NCBI RefSeq assembly: GCF_030063145.1
Contig: NZ_JASISM010000003.1
Location: 310,001-374,000 of the forward strand
Origin: Cryobacterium sp. PH31-L1
Lineage (GTDB): Bacteria; Actinomycetota; Actinomycetes; Actinomycetales; Microbacteriaceae
Reading direction: 5' to 3'
DNA length: 64,000 nucleotides
A model generated the notes under the pieces. The model was not told the origin of the DNA. It saw only the letters and a list, made by a program, of their open reading frames with translations, and made no database searches. Position 1 is the first letter of the stretch. The number at the start of each line of letters is the position of its first letter. The position numbers and the translations under genes were made by a program. This document shows, in pieces, positions 55,168 through 62,772 of the stretch.

Positions 55168-58100
55168 GTGACCGAGATTCGCGCAACCGCAGCTTCCCGT
55201 CTTCCGCGCCCACGGCCGGCCGAGGCGACCCTGCCGCCATCCGGGCTGGCCGGGCTGAAACCCGAGTGGTCGCGCCTGGTCGAGGTCGCCGAGAGTGGGT
55301 CTTCCGCGTCTCACGGATGGCACCTGCTCGACAATGGGCCGCAGCTCGACGCGCTCGGCGTGATTCCGGTCGGCACCATCCTGTGCGTGCACGGCAATCC
55401 CACCTGGTCGTACCTTTGGCGAGGGCTGCTGGCTGCAGCAACGGATGCAGCACAGTCGGGCGCGCCCGCCTGGCGCGTGATCGCCGTCGACCAGCTCGAC
55501 ATGGGATTCTCCGCGCGTACTGGAGGGTTCCGCCCGCTCGCCCGTCGGGTGCAGGACCTCGGCGACCTTACCGACTCCCTCGATCTGGCCGGCCCGGTGA
55601 TCACGCTCGGTCACGACTGGGGCGGAGTCGTCTCGCTCGGCTGGGCCGTCGACCATCCCGAACTGCTGGCCGGCGTGATGCTGCTGAACACTGCGGTACA
55701 CCAGCCCGCCGGCGATAAGATTCCGGCGCCCCTGCGGCTCGCGCTCGGGCGTGGAATCCTCGGACCTGCGACCGTGGCGACGCCCGCGTTTCTGGCCACG
55801 ACGCTGAATCTTGCGCATCCGCCGCTGTCGGCCGAGGTGAAGCGCGGCTACAGCGCGCCGTACCTGACGGGCGAACGCCGCGGCGGCATCGGCGGGTTCG
55901 TCGCCGATATTCCGGTCGCGCCGGGGCACGAGAGCCGGGCTGAACTCGACCGCATCGCCGAGGGCGTGCGCGTGTTGGCCGTGCCGGCGCTGCTGCTCTG
56001 GGGCCCCCGGGATCCGATCTTCAGCGACCGCTACCTCGACGACCTGGTTGAACGGATGCCGCACGCTCGCGTTCACCGGTTCGAGGGTGCCGGGCACCTG
56101 CTCGCCGAAGACGCAGACTACGCCGCCGCCGCGCTGCTCTGGCTCGGGGACGCCCTTGAGCCCGGTCTCCTCGACTCGGTTCACGCAGAGACGTCGCGTT
56201 CCCGGAATGGCGATCTCGACAAGCTTGATCAGCGGAGGGGGGCGCCTGGCGCGCTATCCGCCGCGACGTCGGGACTCGAGGCCGTCGCGGTGACTGCACC
56301 AGTGTCGTTGGTCGAGCTTGTCGAGACCGCCGTCTCGCGTGCCGAGCCGGGCGCGATGACTGCACCAGTGTCGTTGGTCGAGCTTGTCGAGACCGCCGTC
56401 TCGGATGTTGCGCCGGTCTCGGCGGCTGCACCATCGTCGTTGGTCGAGCCGGTCGAGGCCGCCGACGGCGGACCGGCAGCCGCGTGGCAAGCCGCGGGGA
56501 CGCATCCGCTCTGGCACTATCTCGACGTCCTCAAAGACTCCGACGAGACCGCCCTCGTCGACATGCAGCCGGCCCCGCGCACCGTCAGCTGGCGGTTGCT
56601 CTCTCGGCGCGTGCGCCAGATCGCAGCCGGTCTCGTGCACATCGGCGTCAAACCCGGCGACCGCGTCTCCCTCCTCGTACCGCCGAGCGCCGACCTCACC
56701 GCGGTGCTCTACGCCTGCGTGCGCATCGGCGCGATCGTCGTCGTAGCGGATGCCGGCCTCGGCCTTCCCGGCCTCACCCGCGCCGTGCGCGGCGCCCGCC
56801 CGGACTTCGTGATCGGGGCCGCTCCCGGCCTCATGGCCGCGCGCGCACTCGGCTGGCCAGGCCGAAAAATCTCGGTTGCCCGATTCCCGGCACCGATGGC
56901 ACGGCTGCTCAGTATCGAGCACACCCTGGCCGGGCTGATTCAGCTGGGCCAGGCCCGACTCGAATCCGGCGACTTACTCCCGGTTGAACCCCGGCCAAGC
57001 GACGCGGCCGCCGTGCTGTTCACGTCCGGATCGACCGGACCGGCCAAGGGCGTCGTGTACACCCACGGGCAGCTCTCCGCCGTGAGCAACGCCCTCTTTG
57101 TGCAGTACGGCGTTGGCGTTGGCACCGGCCTCGTCGCCGGATTCGCCCCGTTCGCCCTACTCGGCCCGGCTCTCGGCGCCCGCTCGGTCACCCCCGATAT
57201 GGATGTCACGGCGCCCAAAACCCTCACCGCAACCGCGGTCGCCGCCGCCGTCGCCGCGATCGACGCAACCGTCGTCTTCCTCTCGCCCGCGGCCCTCGTG
57301 AACGTCGTCGCGACCGCCGACGCGCTCACCCCAGCCGATCACGCCGCCCTCGACGGGGTGCAGCGCTTTCTATCAGCCGGTGCACCCATCTCGGAGAGCC
57401 TGCTCACTCAGGCCGCCGCACTCATGCCGGGAGCGACAGCGCACACCCCCTACGGCATGACCGAGGGCCTGCTCATGGCCGACATCACACTCGACGGCAT
57501 TCGCGCCGCCGCGGCGAGCCTGGCCAGGCCAGCGGATGCCGCGGCGCACGACGACGAGTCCGCCAGACTCCCCGAGACGGCGGTCTCGACAAGCTCGACC
57601 AGCGGAGCGGGTGCGGCCGCGCCGGCTGAAGGCGAGCAACTATCGGCCGTGAACCCGGCCGGGGGAGTCTGCGTCGGTGGGGCGACCGCGACCACACGCA
57701 TCCGAATCAGCGCGCTCGACGCGAGAGGGGCATCCGTTGGTGAACTCACGGAAGAGCCCGACCTGACGGGGGAGATCGTCGTGTCGGCGCCGCACGTCAA
57801 GGACCACTACGACCGGCTCTGGCTCACCGAGCGCGCCTCGCGGCGCGGCGCTGTGGTGGGCGAACGCTGGCATCGTACCGGCGATGTCGGTCACCTCGAC
57901 GGTGCAGGCCGGCTCTGGGTGGAGGGCCGTATGCCGCACGTCATCGTGACGGCTGACGGCGTCACGACCCCGGTCGGGCCGGAGCAGCGCATCGAAACCC
58001 TGCCCGAGGTTTTTCGGGCGGCCTTCGTCGGTGTTGGCCCGCTCGGCACCCAGCAGCAGGTCGCCGTGATCGAAACGGTACCGCCGGCCCGGCGGGTGCA

Positions 58101-58278
58101 CCGCGCTGCGGAGCCCCTCGCTGCCGCCGTGCGCGCCGCGGTGGGCTCGCCAGTCGCCGCCGTGCTGGTGGTGCCCGGCCTGCCGACTGATATCAGACAC
58201 AACTCCAAGATCGACCGCAGCCGGCTGTCGCGCTGGGCCACGGGCATCCTCTCTGGCGGCAAGTGGGTCAAGCCGTGA
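55168..58278 (+). CDS. oleBC: OleBC fusion: beta-lactone decarboxylase joined to beta-lactone synthetase
   Basis: The 1036-residue protein fuses two olefin enzymes. Residues 20-340 are OleB, an alpha/beta-hydrolase of the haloalkane-dehalogenase kind: CVHGNPTWSYLWRGLL, nucleophile Asp150 in LGHDWGGVVSLGW, His310 in EGAGHLLAED. Residues 450-1036 are OleC, an AMP-dependent-synthetase relative that closes the beta-lactone: LFTSGSTGPAKGVVYTHG, TPYGMTEG, GDVGHLDGAGRLWVEGR. Between them residues 375-441 are three 22-residue repeats (TAPVSLVELVETAVS...). A similar repeat-derived insert lies near residues 803-813. The GTG start is only one base from AAGGAG. Fusions of this kind are known in actinobacteria. 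Confidence 0.93.
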   Translation: MTEIRATAASRLPRPRPAEATLPPSGLAGLKPEWSRLVEVAESGSSASHGWHLLDNGPQLDALGVIPVGTILCVHGNPTWSYLWRGLLAAATDAAQSGAPAWRVIAVDQLDMGFSARTGGFRPLARRVQDLGDLTDSLDLAGPVITLGHDWGGVVSLGWAVDHPELLAGVMLLNTAVHQPAGDKIPAPLRLALGRGILGPATVATPAFLATTLNLAHPPLSAEVKRGYSAPYLTGERRGGIGGFVADIPVAPGHESRAELDRIAEGVRVLAVPALLLWGPRDPIFSDRYLDDLVERMPHARVHRFEGAGHLLAEDADYAAAALLWLGDALEPGLLDSVHAETSRSRNGDLDKLDQRRGAPGALSAATSGLEAVAVTAPVSLVELVETAVSRAEPGAMTAPVSLVELVETAVSDVAPVSAAAPSSLVEPVEAADGGPAAAWQAAGTHPLWHYLDVLKDSDETALVDMQPAPRTVSWRLLSRRVRQIAAGLVHIGVKPGDRVSLLVPPSADLTAVLYACVRIGAIVVVADAGLGLPGLTRAVRGARPDFVIGAAPGLMAARALGWPGRKISVARFPAPMARLLSIEHTLAGLIQLGQARLESGDLLPVEPRPSDAAAVLFTSGSTGPAKGVVYTHGQLSAVSNALFVQYGVGVGTGLVAGFAPFALLGPALGARSVTPDMDVTAPKTLTATAVAAAVAAIDATVVFLSPAALVNVVATADALTPADHAALDGVQRFLSAGAPISESLLTQAAALMPGATAHTPYGMTEGLLMADITLDGIRAAAASLARPADAAAHDDESARLPETAVSTSSTSGAGAAAPAEGEQLSAVNPAGGVCVGGATATTRIRISALDARGASVGELTEEPDLTGEIVVSAPHVKDHYDRLWLTERASRRGAVVGERWHRTGDVGHLDGAGRLWVEGRMPHVIVTADGVTTPVGPEQRIETLPEVFRAAFVGVGPLGTQQQVAVIETVPPARRVHRAAEPLAAAVRAAVGSPVAAVLVVPGLPTDIRHNSKIDRSRLSRWATGILSGGKWVKP
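56214..56236 (-). repeat. Inverted copy of the dispersed palindromic repeat in oleBC
   Basis: tctcgacaagcttgatcagc and its next three bases match the reverse complement of the 66-base repeat core with two mismatches in 23. It is read in frame as part of the OleB-OleC linker. Confidence 0.65.
56291..56488 (+). repeat. Three tandem 66-base repeats inside oleBC
   Basis: Units start at 56291, 56357 and 56423. The first 47 bases of units 1 and 2 are identical (from tgactgcaccagtgtcgttg to gagaccgccgtctcg); unit 3 keeps the period but has diverged. Each unit contains ggtcgagcttgtcgagacc, a partial palindrome of a dispersed actinobacterial repeat. Since 66 is a multiple of three, each unit adds 22 residues in frame. 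Confidence 0.9.
57574..57600 (-). repeat. Inverted repeat copy inside the OleC domain
   Basis: These 27 bases are the exact reverse complement of 56310-56336 in the tandem array. They encode PETAVSTSSTS in a low-complexity insert of OleC, about 35 residues before the conserved GGVCVGGA-like region resumes. Confidence 0.8.
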
Positions 58279-59264
58279 GAGTGCTCGTCACCGGGGCCAG
58301 CGGTTTTCTCGGTCGCGCCGTCGCTGAGCGAATCAGCGCGGCCGGGCACGAGGTGCGCACCTTTCAGCGGCGGCCATCGGGCTTGACCGGCGTCGAAGAC
58401 GTGCACGGCTCGATCACGACCCCGCCGGATACCCCCTACGCCGGGCTCGCCTACGCGGTGAGCGGTATGGACGCGGTCGTGCACCTCGCCGCGAAGGTCT
58501 CGCTCACCGGTGACCCGGCCGAGTTCGAGGCGGTCAATGTTGGGGGCACCCGCACCGTGCTGCAGGCCTCTCAGCAGGCCGGCGCCTCCCGTTTCGTCTA
58601 CGTCTCGTCGCCGTCGGTCGCCCACGCCGGTTCGTCGATCATGGGCTCAGACGCCCTGCCGGCCTCGCCCGAGCAGGCCCGCGGCGATTACGCCCGCACC
58701 AAGGCGCGGGCCGAACTGCTCGCGCTCGCCGCCGATGCTCCCGGATTCAGCGTGGTCGCCGTACGGCCGCACCTGGTCTGGGGCCCCGGCGACACCCAGC
58801 TGATCGACCGGATCGTCGACCGCGCTCGCCGCGGACGGCTGCCGTTGCTCGGGCACGGGGCGGCGCTCATCGACACGACCTATGTCGACAATGCGGCGTC
58901 CGCGATCCACGCGGCCCTCGACGCGGCGCCAACGGTGCACGGCCAGTCCTACGTGATCACCAACGGTGAACCGCGCCCGGTCGCTGAGCTCCTCGCCGGA
59001 ATCTGCGGGGCGGCCGGCGTGGCCGCGCCCGCGTGGCGGGTGCCGGCATCCGCTGCCCGTGCTGCCGGTTCGATCATCGAGGCGATCTGGCGGCGGCGCC
59101 CCGGAGCCGACGAACCGCCGATGACCCGGTTTCTGGCCGAGCAGCTCTCGACCGCGCATTGGTTCGACCAGCGCCGCACCCGCGCCGACCTGGCCTGGAC
59201 TCCGGTCGTCTCCCTCGACGAGGGCTTCGCCCGCCTGGCGACCCACTACCGCGCCGCCAGGTAG
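58275..59264 (+). CDS. oleD: OleD, 2-alkyl-3-oxoalkanoate reductase
   Basis: The 329-residue extended short-chain dehydrogenase reduces the OleA product to the hydroxy acid used by OleC. The NADP-binding motif is RVLVTGASGFLGRAVAE, the catalytic Tyr/Lys pair lies in GDYARTKARAE, and VVAVRPHLVWGPGD and LIDTTYVDNAA follow. The GTG overlapping the oleBC stop (GTGA) is preferred; an in-frame GTG 12 bases earlier is an alternative. With oleA and oleBC it completes the four activities for long-chain alkene synthesis. Confidence 0.92.
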   Translation: MRVLVTGASGFLGRAVAERISAAGHEVRTFQRRPSGLTGVEDVHGSITTPPDTPYAGLAYAVSGMDAVVHLAAKVSLTGDPAEFEAVNVGGTRTVLQASQQAGASRFVYVSSPSVAHAGSSIMGSDALPASPEQARGDYARTKARAELLALAADAPGFSVVAVRPHLVWGPGDTQLIDRIVDRARRGRLPLLGHGAALIDTTYVDNAASAIHAALDAAPTVHGQSYVITNGEPRPVAELLAGICGAAGVAAPAWRVPASAARAAGSIIEAIWRRRPGADEPPMTRFLAEQLSTAHWFDQRRTRADLAWTPVVSLDEGFARLATHYRAAR

Positions 59265-59282
59265 TCCCACCCGCTAGCCCCG

Positions 59283-59360
59283 CCCGTGTTGTGCACGGGG
59301 CCCGGGCCCGGAACGCAGGCCAAGTTTATAGCCTGGGCCCAGGCACCGGGCCTGGGCCCC
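59283..59360. terminator. GC-palindrome cluster between convergent oleD and GntR genes
   Basis: CCCGTG and CACGGG form a short hairpin at 59284-59299; the following 60 bases contain gggcccgggcccgg and the 14-base palindrome GCCTGGGCCCAGGC (59331-59344) plus cgggcctgggcccc. Several mutually exclusive stems are possible. The position between converging genes suggests bidirectional termination. Confidence 0.6.
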
Positions 59361-59378
59361 GAGATGTGCCGGCGGTGG

Positions 59379-59741
59379 CTACGCGCGGATGCCGAGGGCC
59401 GCGCGCGCAAACGCGAGCGCCTCCTCGGGGTCCACACCCAACTGCCGCGCCCGGCCGGCGAACAGGGCTGCGGCGACCTGCACCTGCTGCTCGGCGGCAT
59501 TGCCGCTCGCGGCGATGAAGGATCCGTTGCGGCCGCGCGTTTCGATGACCTCGTCTCGCTCGAGCTCCCGGTAGGTGCGGGCCACGGTGTTGGCGGCCAG
59601 CCCCAGGTCTTCGGCGAGCTTGCGCACGGTCGGCAGCTTGTCGCCGGGAGCGAGATCGCCCGACTGTACCGCGGCGAGCACCTGCACCCGTAACTGTTCG
59701 TACGGCGGCGTGGCCGAACGCGGATCGACCAGCAGCATCAT
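59379..59741 (-). CDS. GntR family regulator, YtrA type (first copy)
   Basis: The 120-residue protein has the GntR winged helix: PPYEQLRVQVLAAVQSGDLAPGDKLPTVRKLAEDLG in pieces, with NTVARTYRELERDEVIETRGRNGSF as recognition part. Only a short helical tail follows, as in YtrA-type regulators, which usually control an adjacent membrane-transport gene. The start (two consecutive ATG codons) overlaps the end of the membrane-protein gene upstream. It shares most motifs with the second copy at 60798-61175. Confidence 0.9.
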   Translation of the reverse strand: MMLLVDPRSATPPYEQLRVQVLAAVQSGDLAPGDKLPTVRKLAEDLGLAANTVARTYRELERDEVIETRGRNGSFIAASGNAAEQQVQVAAALFAGRARQLGVDPEEALAFARAALGIRA

Positions 59742-60730
59742 GCCGAGGTCTCCGTTCGATTGTCCTCGCCAGGCTGATCGTCGACGGCACCGCGCCCGCG
59801 GCGGCGATCCAGCTCAACAGCCGTTTCGGGCCAGAGCCGCCGCAGGTAGTGCGTCGTGCTGCGATTGCGCAGGCTGGTGATGGTCCACGCGGTCACGACC
59901 CCGAGCAGCACCGGCCCCATGACCGTGAATGAATTCACCAGGATCTCACTGACCCAGCCTTCGGTCGGAAGCTTGATTTCCCAGCTCAGCGATAGAAACA
60001 GCACGCCAGTGCTGACGGCGGCGATGATGCCCGGAATATAGACCAGGCTGCGCAGGGTCGTGCTGCGAAAGGCATCGCTCCAGGCCAGCTCGATGAAGGT
60101 ACTGGCTGGTTGGCCTCGGCCGAGCAGCGCGCCGGCCGCCGCCCAGGTCACCAGACTGGTGAGGGCTGCTAAAGCGAGCAGCAGCCCGGCCGGCCAGAGA
60201 ATTGATCGCACCGAGACGGAATCAAAGACCCGATCCGGGTTGATGGCGATGACCCCGAGCACGGCGATATATCCGAGCGTGGCCAGCGTCAGCAGACCCA
60301 ATGAGAATGTGCGGTCGAGCCGCGTGACGTAGTCGGCCAGTCCCGGTGAGGCGCTGCGAGCGAGGCGTGGTGCCTCAGGCACCGGAGCGAATGCCGAGCG
60401 GGAATCGTTGACGATTATCGCGATCATTGGCACGACGATCATCGCGACACCGACCAGGAGTCCGTTCCAAGGACTCTGGCTACTGTCCGTCACCACGAGC
60501 GCCGCGACTCCCACGACGAGTCCGACCATCGACCCGACGCTGCCGGCACGTTCGCGGCGGTACAGCCGCAGGGACAGCTCGGCCACGATCTCGGGAACTA
60601 ACGCGAGGCCGACCTGTTGGGAGTAGGCATTGAGCATCCGCTTGCGCGGTTCGGCACGCGCGCTTCGAATCAAGCGGATGCCGATGCCCGCCGCCACCAG
60701 GGCGGCAGCGATGAGTAGTACCGGATCCAC
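59738..60730 (-). CDS. Hypothetical membrane protein between two GntR regulators
   Basis: The 330-residue protein has about eight hydrophobic segments: one at the N-terminus (DPVLLIAAALVAAGIGIRL), two around residues 65-115, and pairs in the middle and at the C-terminus. The tail is polar and charged. The GTG start follows AAGGAGG; a TTG 45 bases upstream lies within the operator. No motif of a known family is evident. The last codons overlap the start of the downstream GntR gene. It may be a permease-like or DUF1648-related protein, but I cannot assign it. Confidence 0.75.
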   Translation of the reverse strand: MDPVLLIAAALVAAGIGIRLIRSARAEPRKRMLNAYSQQVGLALVPEIVAELSLRLYRRERAGSVGSMVGLVVGVAALVVTDSSQSPWNGLLVGVAMIVVPMIAIIVNDSRSAFAPVPEAPRLARSASPGLADYVTRLDRTFSLGLLTLATLGYIAVLGVIAINPDRVFDSVSVRSILWPAGLLLALAALTSLVTWAAAGALLGRGQPASTFIELAWSDAFRSTTLRSLVYIPGIIAAVSTGVLFLSLSWEIKLPTEGWVSEILVNSFTVMGPVLLGVVTAWTITSLRNRSTTHYLRRLWPETAVELDRRRGRGAVDDQPGEDNRTETSA

Positions 60731-60751
60731 AAAACCCTCCTTTTGTGTGTA

Positions 60752-60777
60752 TTTTGTACCAGAGTAGCAATACAAAA
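60752..60777. promoter_or_regulatory. Candidate GntR operator
   Basis: TTTTGTA (60752-60758) and TACAAAA (60771-60777) form a perfect 7-base inverted repeat with a 12-base spacer, in an AT-rich gap upstream of the membrane-protein gene. YtrA-type regulators bind inverted repeats of this size; which of the two GntR proteins binds is unknown. Confidence 0.6.
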
Positions 60778-60797
60778 CTCCGGACGCAAGGCCCGGC

Positions 60798-61175
60798 TCA
60801 GGAGTCGGAACTGCGATTCAGGGCATCCGTGACGAGAGTGAGGGCCTCGGCCGGGCTCACTCCGAGTTGCTCGATGCGGGCAGCGAATGCGTCGGCTGCT
60901 GCCTGGGCGTGCCGCTCGGCCGCATCACCGTTGGGCGCGATGAATGAACCGAACCGACCGCGCGTTTCAATCACGCTGTCGCGCTCGAGTTCGCGATAGG
61001 CGCGAGCGACAGTGTTTGTTGCCAGACCGAGCTCCGCGGCGAGAGCGCGCACGGTCGGCAGGCGGGTGTCGTGTTCCAACTCGCCGGAGCGCACGGCAGC
61101 AATCACCTGGCTGCGCAACTGCTCAAACGGTGGCGTGCTCGAGTGTGAATCAATGGCAATAAAAGAAGCGGGCAC
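60798..61175 (-). CDS. GntR family regulator, YtrA type (second copy)
   Basis: The 125-residue protein resembles the copy at 59379-59741: PPFEQLRSQVIAAVRSGEL, LPTVRALAAELGLATNTVAR and AYRELERDSVIETRGRFGSF occur in the same order and spacing, which points to gene duplication. The C-terminal helical tail (AAADAFAARIEQLGVSPAEAL) is also shared. The start is GTG with GGAGAG upstream. It lies upstream of the membrane-protein gene, so the order on the minus strand is regulator, membrane protein, regulator. Confidence 0.9.
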   Translation of the reverse strand: MPASFIAIDSHSSTPPFEQLRSQVIAAVRSGELEHDTRLPTVRALAAELGLATNTVARAYRELERDSVIETRGRFGSFIAPNGDAAERHAQAAADAFAARIEQLGVSPAEALTLVTDALNRSSDS

Positions 61176-61347
61176 GGGGCTCTCCGTTCAAACGTTATGA
61201 GCAATTTTGCCTCGCTACAACGAATGCCGCAACAGCATACCCACGGTACGTTCCCCGGGGATGTTTCCGAGAGCGGGTGAACGGTTGCGTCAACATCACC
61301 GAAGCACCCGTTTCCCCGCTTTCGCGGGGCAGCGTAGGCTCGGGGGC

Positions 61348-62106
61348 ATGACCTTTCCGGCCGATATCCCCGCCGATCTCGCCGGGCTGGTGCCGACCCT
61401 GGTCGGCGTTCTGTTGCTGCTCGCGGTGGTCGCGACCGTGTTGCGGGTCTATCGCACCCAACATCCGTTCGCGCCGGCGCTCGCCCTGTTGCGCGGAACC
61501 CTGCAACTGGCCGCGATCAGCCTCATCCTCAGCGGAATCATCAACGACCCACTCTGGGTCGGCGTCGGATTGCTCGTCATGTTCGCGGCGGCCGTCGGTA
61601 CTGTCACCCGCCGTATCGGCTTCAGTCGCACGCACCTGATTCGCGTGGCTGCGGCGATGGCTCTCGGTGTGAGCGTCACTCTCGCCATCGTGTTCACGAC
61701 CGGGGCAATTGAATTCTCACCACGCTACGTGCTCGCGATCGGCGGCATCATCATCGGCAATGCCATGTCGATCGCGACGCTCAGTGGTCGCCGCTTCTCC
61801 GAGGCGGTCGGCGATCACTGGGAAGAAGTGGAGGGCTGGCTTGCGCTCGGGGCCACGCCGCGGCAATCCACGCGCGACCTGGCGAGGCAGTCCGTCTACT
61901 TCGCCATCATCCCGTCCACCGACCAGACCAAGACGACGGGGCTGGTCACGTTGCCGGGAGCGTTCGTCGGCGCGATTTTCGGTGGAGCCTCGCCGTTGGA
62001 GGCCGGGAGGTTTCAGATCGTCGTGCTCGCCGGCATCCTCTGCGCCGGGTCGCTTGCGGCGGTCACCCTGCTGCACCTGATCTCGCCGGTGCGCCAAAAA
62101 CCGTAG
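61348..62106 (+). CDS. FetB/UPF0014 family ABC transporter permease
   Basis: The 252-residue membrane protein has about seven hydrophobic helices and the UPF0014 features LLRGTLQLAAISLIL, IGGIIIGNAMSIATL and LPGAFVGAIFGGASPLEAGRFQ in two pieces. In E. coli the homolog FetB works with the ATPase FetA in iron export under oxidative stress. No FetA-like ATPase gene is next to it here. TAGGCT lies seven bases before the ATG, so a leaderless mRNA is possible. Confidence 0.88.
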   Translation: MTFPADIPADLAGLVPTLVGVLLLLAVVATVLRVYRTQHPFAPALALLRGTLQLAAISLILSGIINDPLWVGVGLLVMFAAAVGTVTRRIGFSRTHLIRVAAAMALGVSVTLAIVFTTGAIEFSPRYVLAIGGIIIGNAMSIATLSGRRFSEAVGDHWEEVEGWLALGATPRQSTRDLARQSVYFAIIPSTDQTKTTGLVTLPGAFVGAIFGGASPLEAGRFQIVVLAGILCAGSLAAVTLLHLISPVRQKP

Positions 62107-62109
62107 GTG

Positions 62110-62547
62110 CTACTCGATTGACCGATGGATGAGGCGCGACAGCACGATCGCACTGCGAGTGTGATCGACGTTGGGGGCCAGGCGCACCTTTTCCAGCGCC
62201 GCCTCGAGCCCCGGAATGTCCCGGGCTCGAATGTGCACCATCGCATCGGCGCTGCCGGTGACGGTTCCCGCATCGACGACCTCCGGCACGCCGGAGAGTA
62301 TGCGCAATAATTCGTCGGGCGCGACGGTGCCGCGGCAGAACAGCTCCACGTAGGCTTCCGTGCTCATGCCGTCGACCGCCGGATCGACCTGAATCGTAAA
62401 GCTTCGAATCACCTTGTCGGCCACCAGGCGGTCGACGCGGCGTTTCACAGCGGATGCCGACAGCCCCACCACCGAGCCGATGTCACCATAGCCGGCGCGC
62501 GCGTTCTGGCGCAGCAGATCGAGAATGCTGTGGTCGAGGTTATCCAT
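62110..62547 (-). CDS. Lrp/AsnC family transcriptional regulator
   Basis: The 145-residue protein has an N-terminal helix-turn-helix (DHSILDLLRQNARAGYGDIG, GLSASAVKRRVDRL) and a C-terminal ligand-sensing RAM domain (VTGSADAMVHIRARDI). Proteins of this type respond to amino acids. It is divergent from ddaH and rocD, and the regulator of such an arginine/ornithine pair is expected to sense arginine or a derivative. It ends close to the FetB gene on the opposite strand. Confidence 0.92.
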   Translation of the reverse strand: MDNLDHSILDLLRQNARAGYGDIGSVVGLSASAVKRRVDRLVADKVIRSFTIQVDPAVDGMSTEAYVELFCRGTVAPDELLRILSGVPEVVDAGTVTGSADAMVHIRARDIPGLEAALEKVRLAPNVDHTRSAIVLSRLIHRSIE

Positions 62548-62572
62548 TGGGCGAGTCTAAGCGACGGCACTG

Positions 62573-62617
62573 CGCAAACTTGCGTCACGGTGGTCATTCT
62601 CGAAGATTTCTTGCGCA
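62573..62617. promoter_or_regulatory. Candidate Lrp operator upstream of ddaH
   Basis: CGCAAACTTGCG (62573-62584) is a near-perfect palindrome, CGCAA and TTGCG around AC, and TTGCGCA recurs at 62611-62617, about 3.5 turns downstream. Both lie between the divergent lrp and ddaH starts. Repeated half-sites in phase are usual for Lrp proteins. Confidence 0.5.
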
Positions 62618-62772
62618 GATCAGCGTGAAACGTTGAATCATGCTGTGTGAAACTGAGGGTGGCGTCCCGGAACAATCAAGTGTGATCGTGCCGGGCTCTC
62701 GTGAGCGACCTGGTCCGCCATCCACCCCGAGTTCCGTCGGTCTGAAGGCCCGCGGATCCCCGAAGGAGCCTC

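Noticed and set aside
56291-56488. CRISPR array
   Set aside because: The three 66-base units are contiguous, have no unique spacers, diverge in unit 3 and are translated within oleBC.
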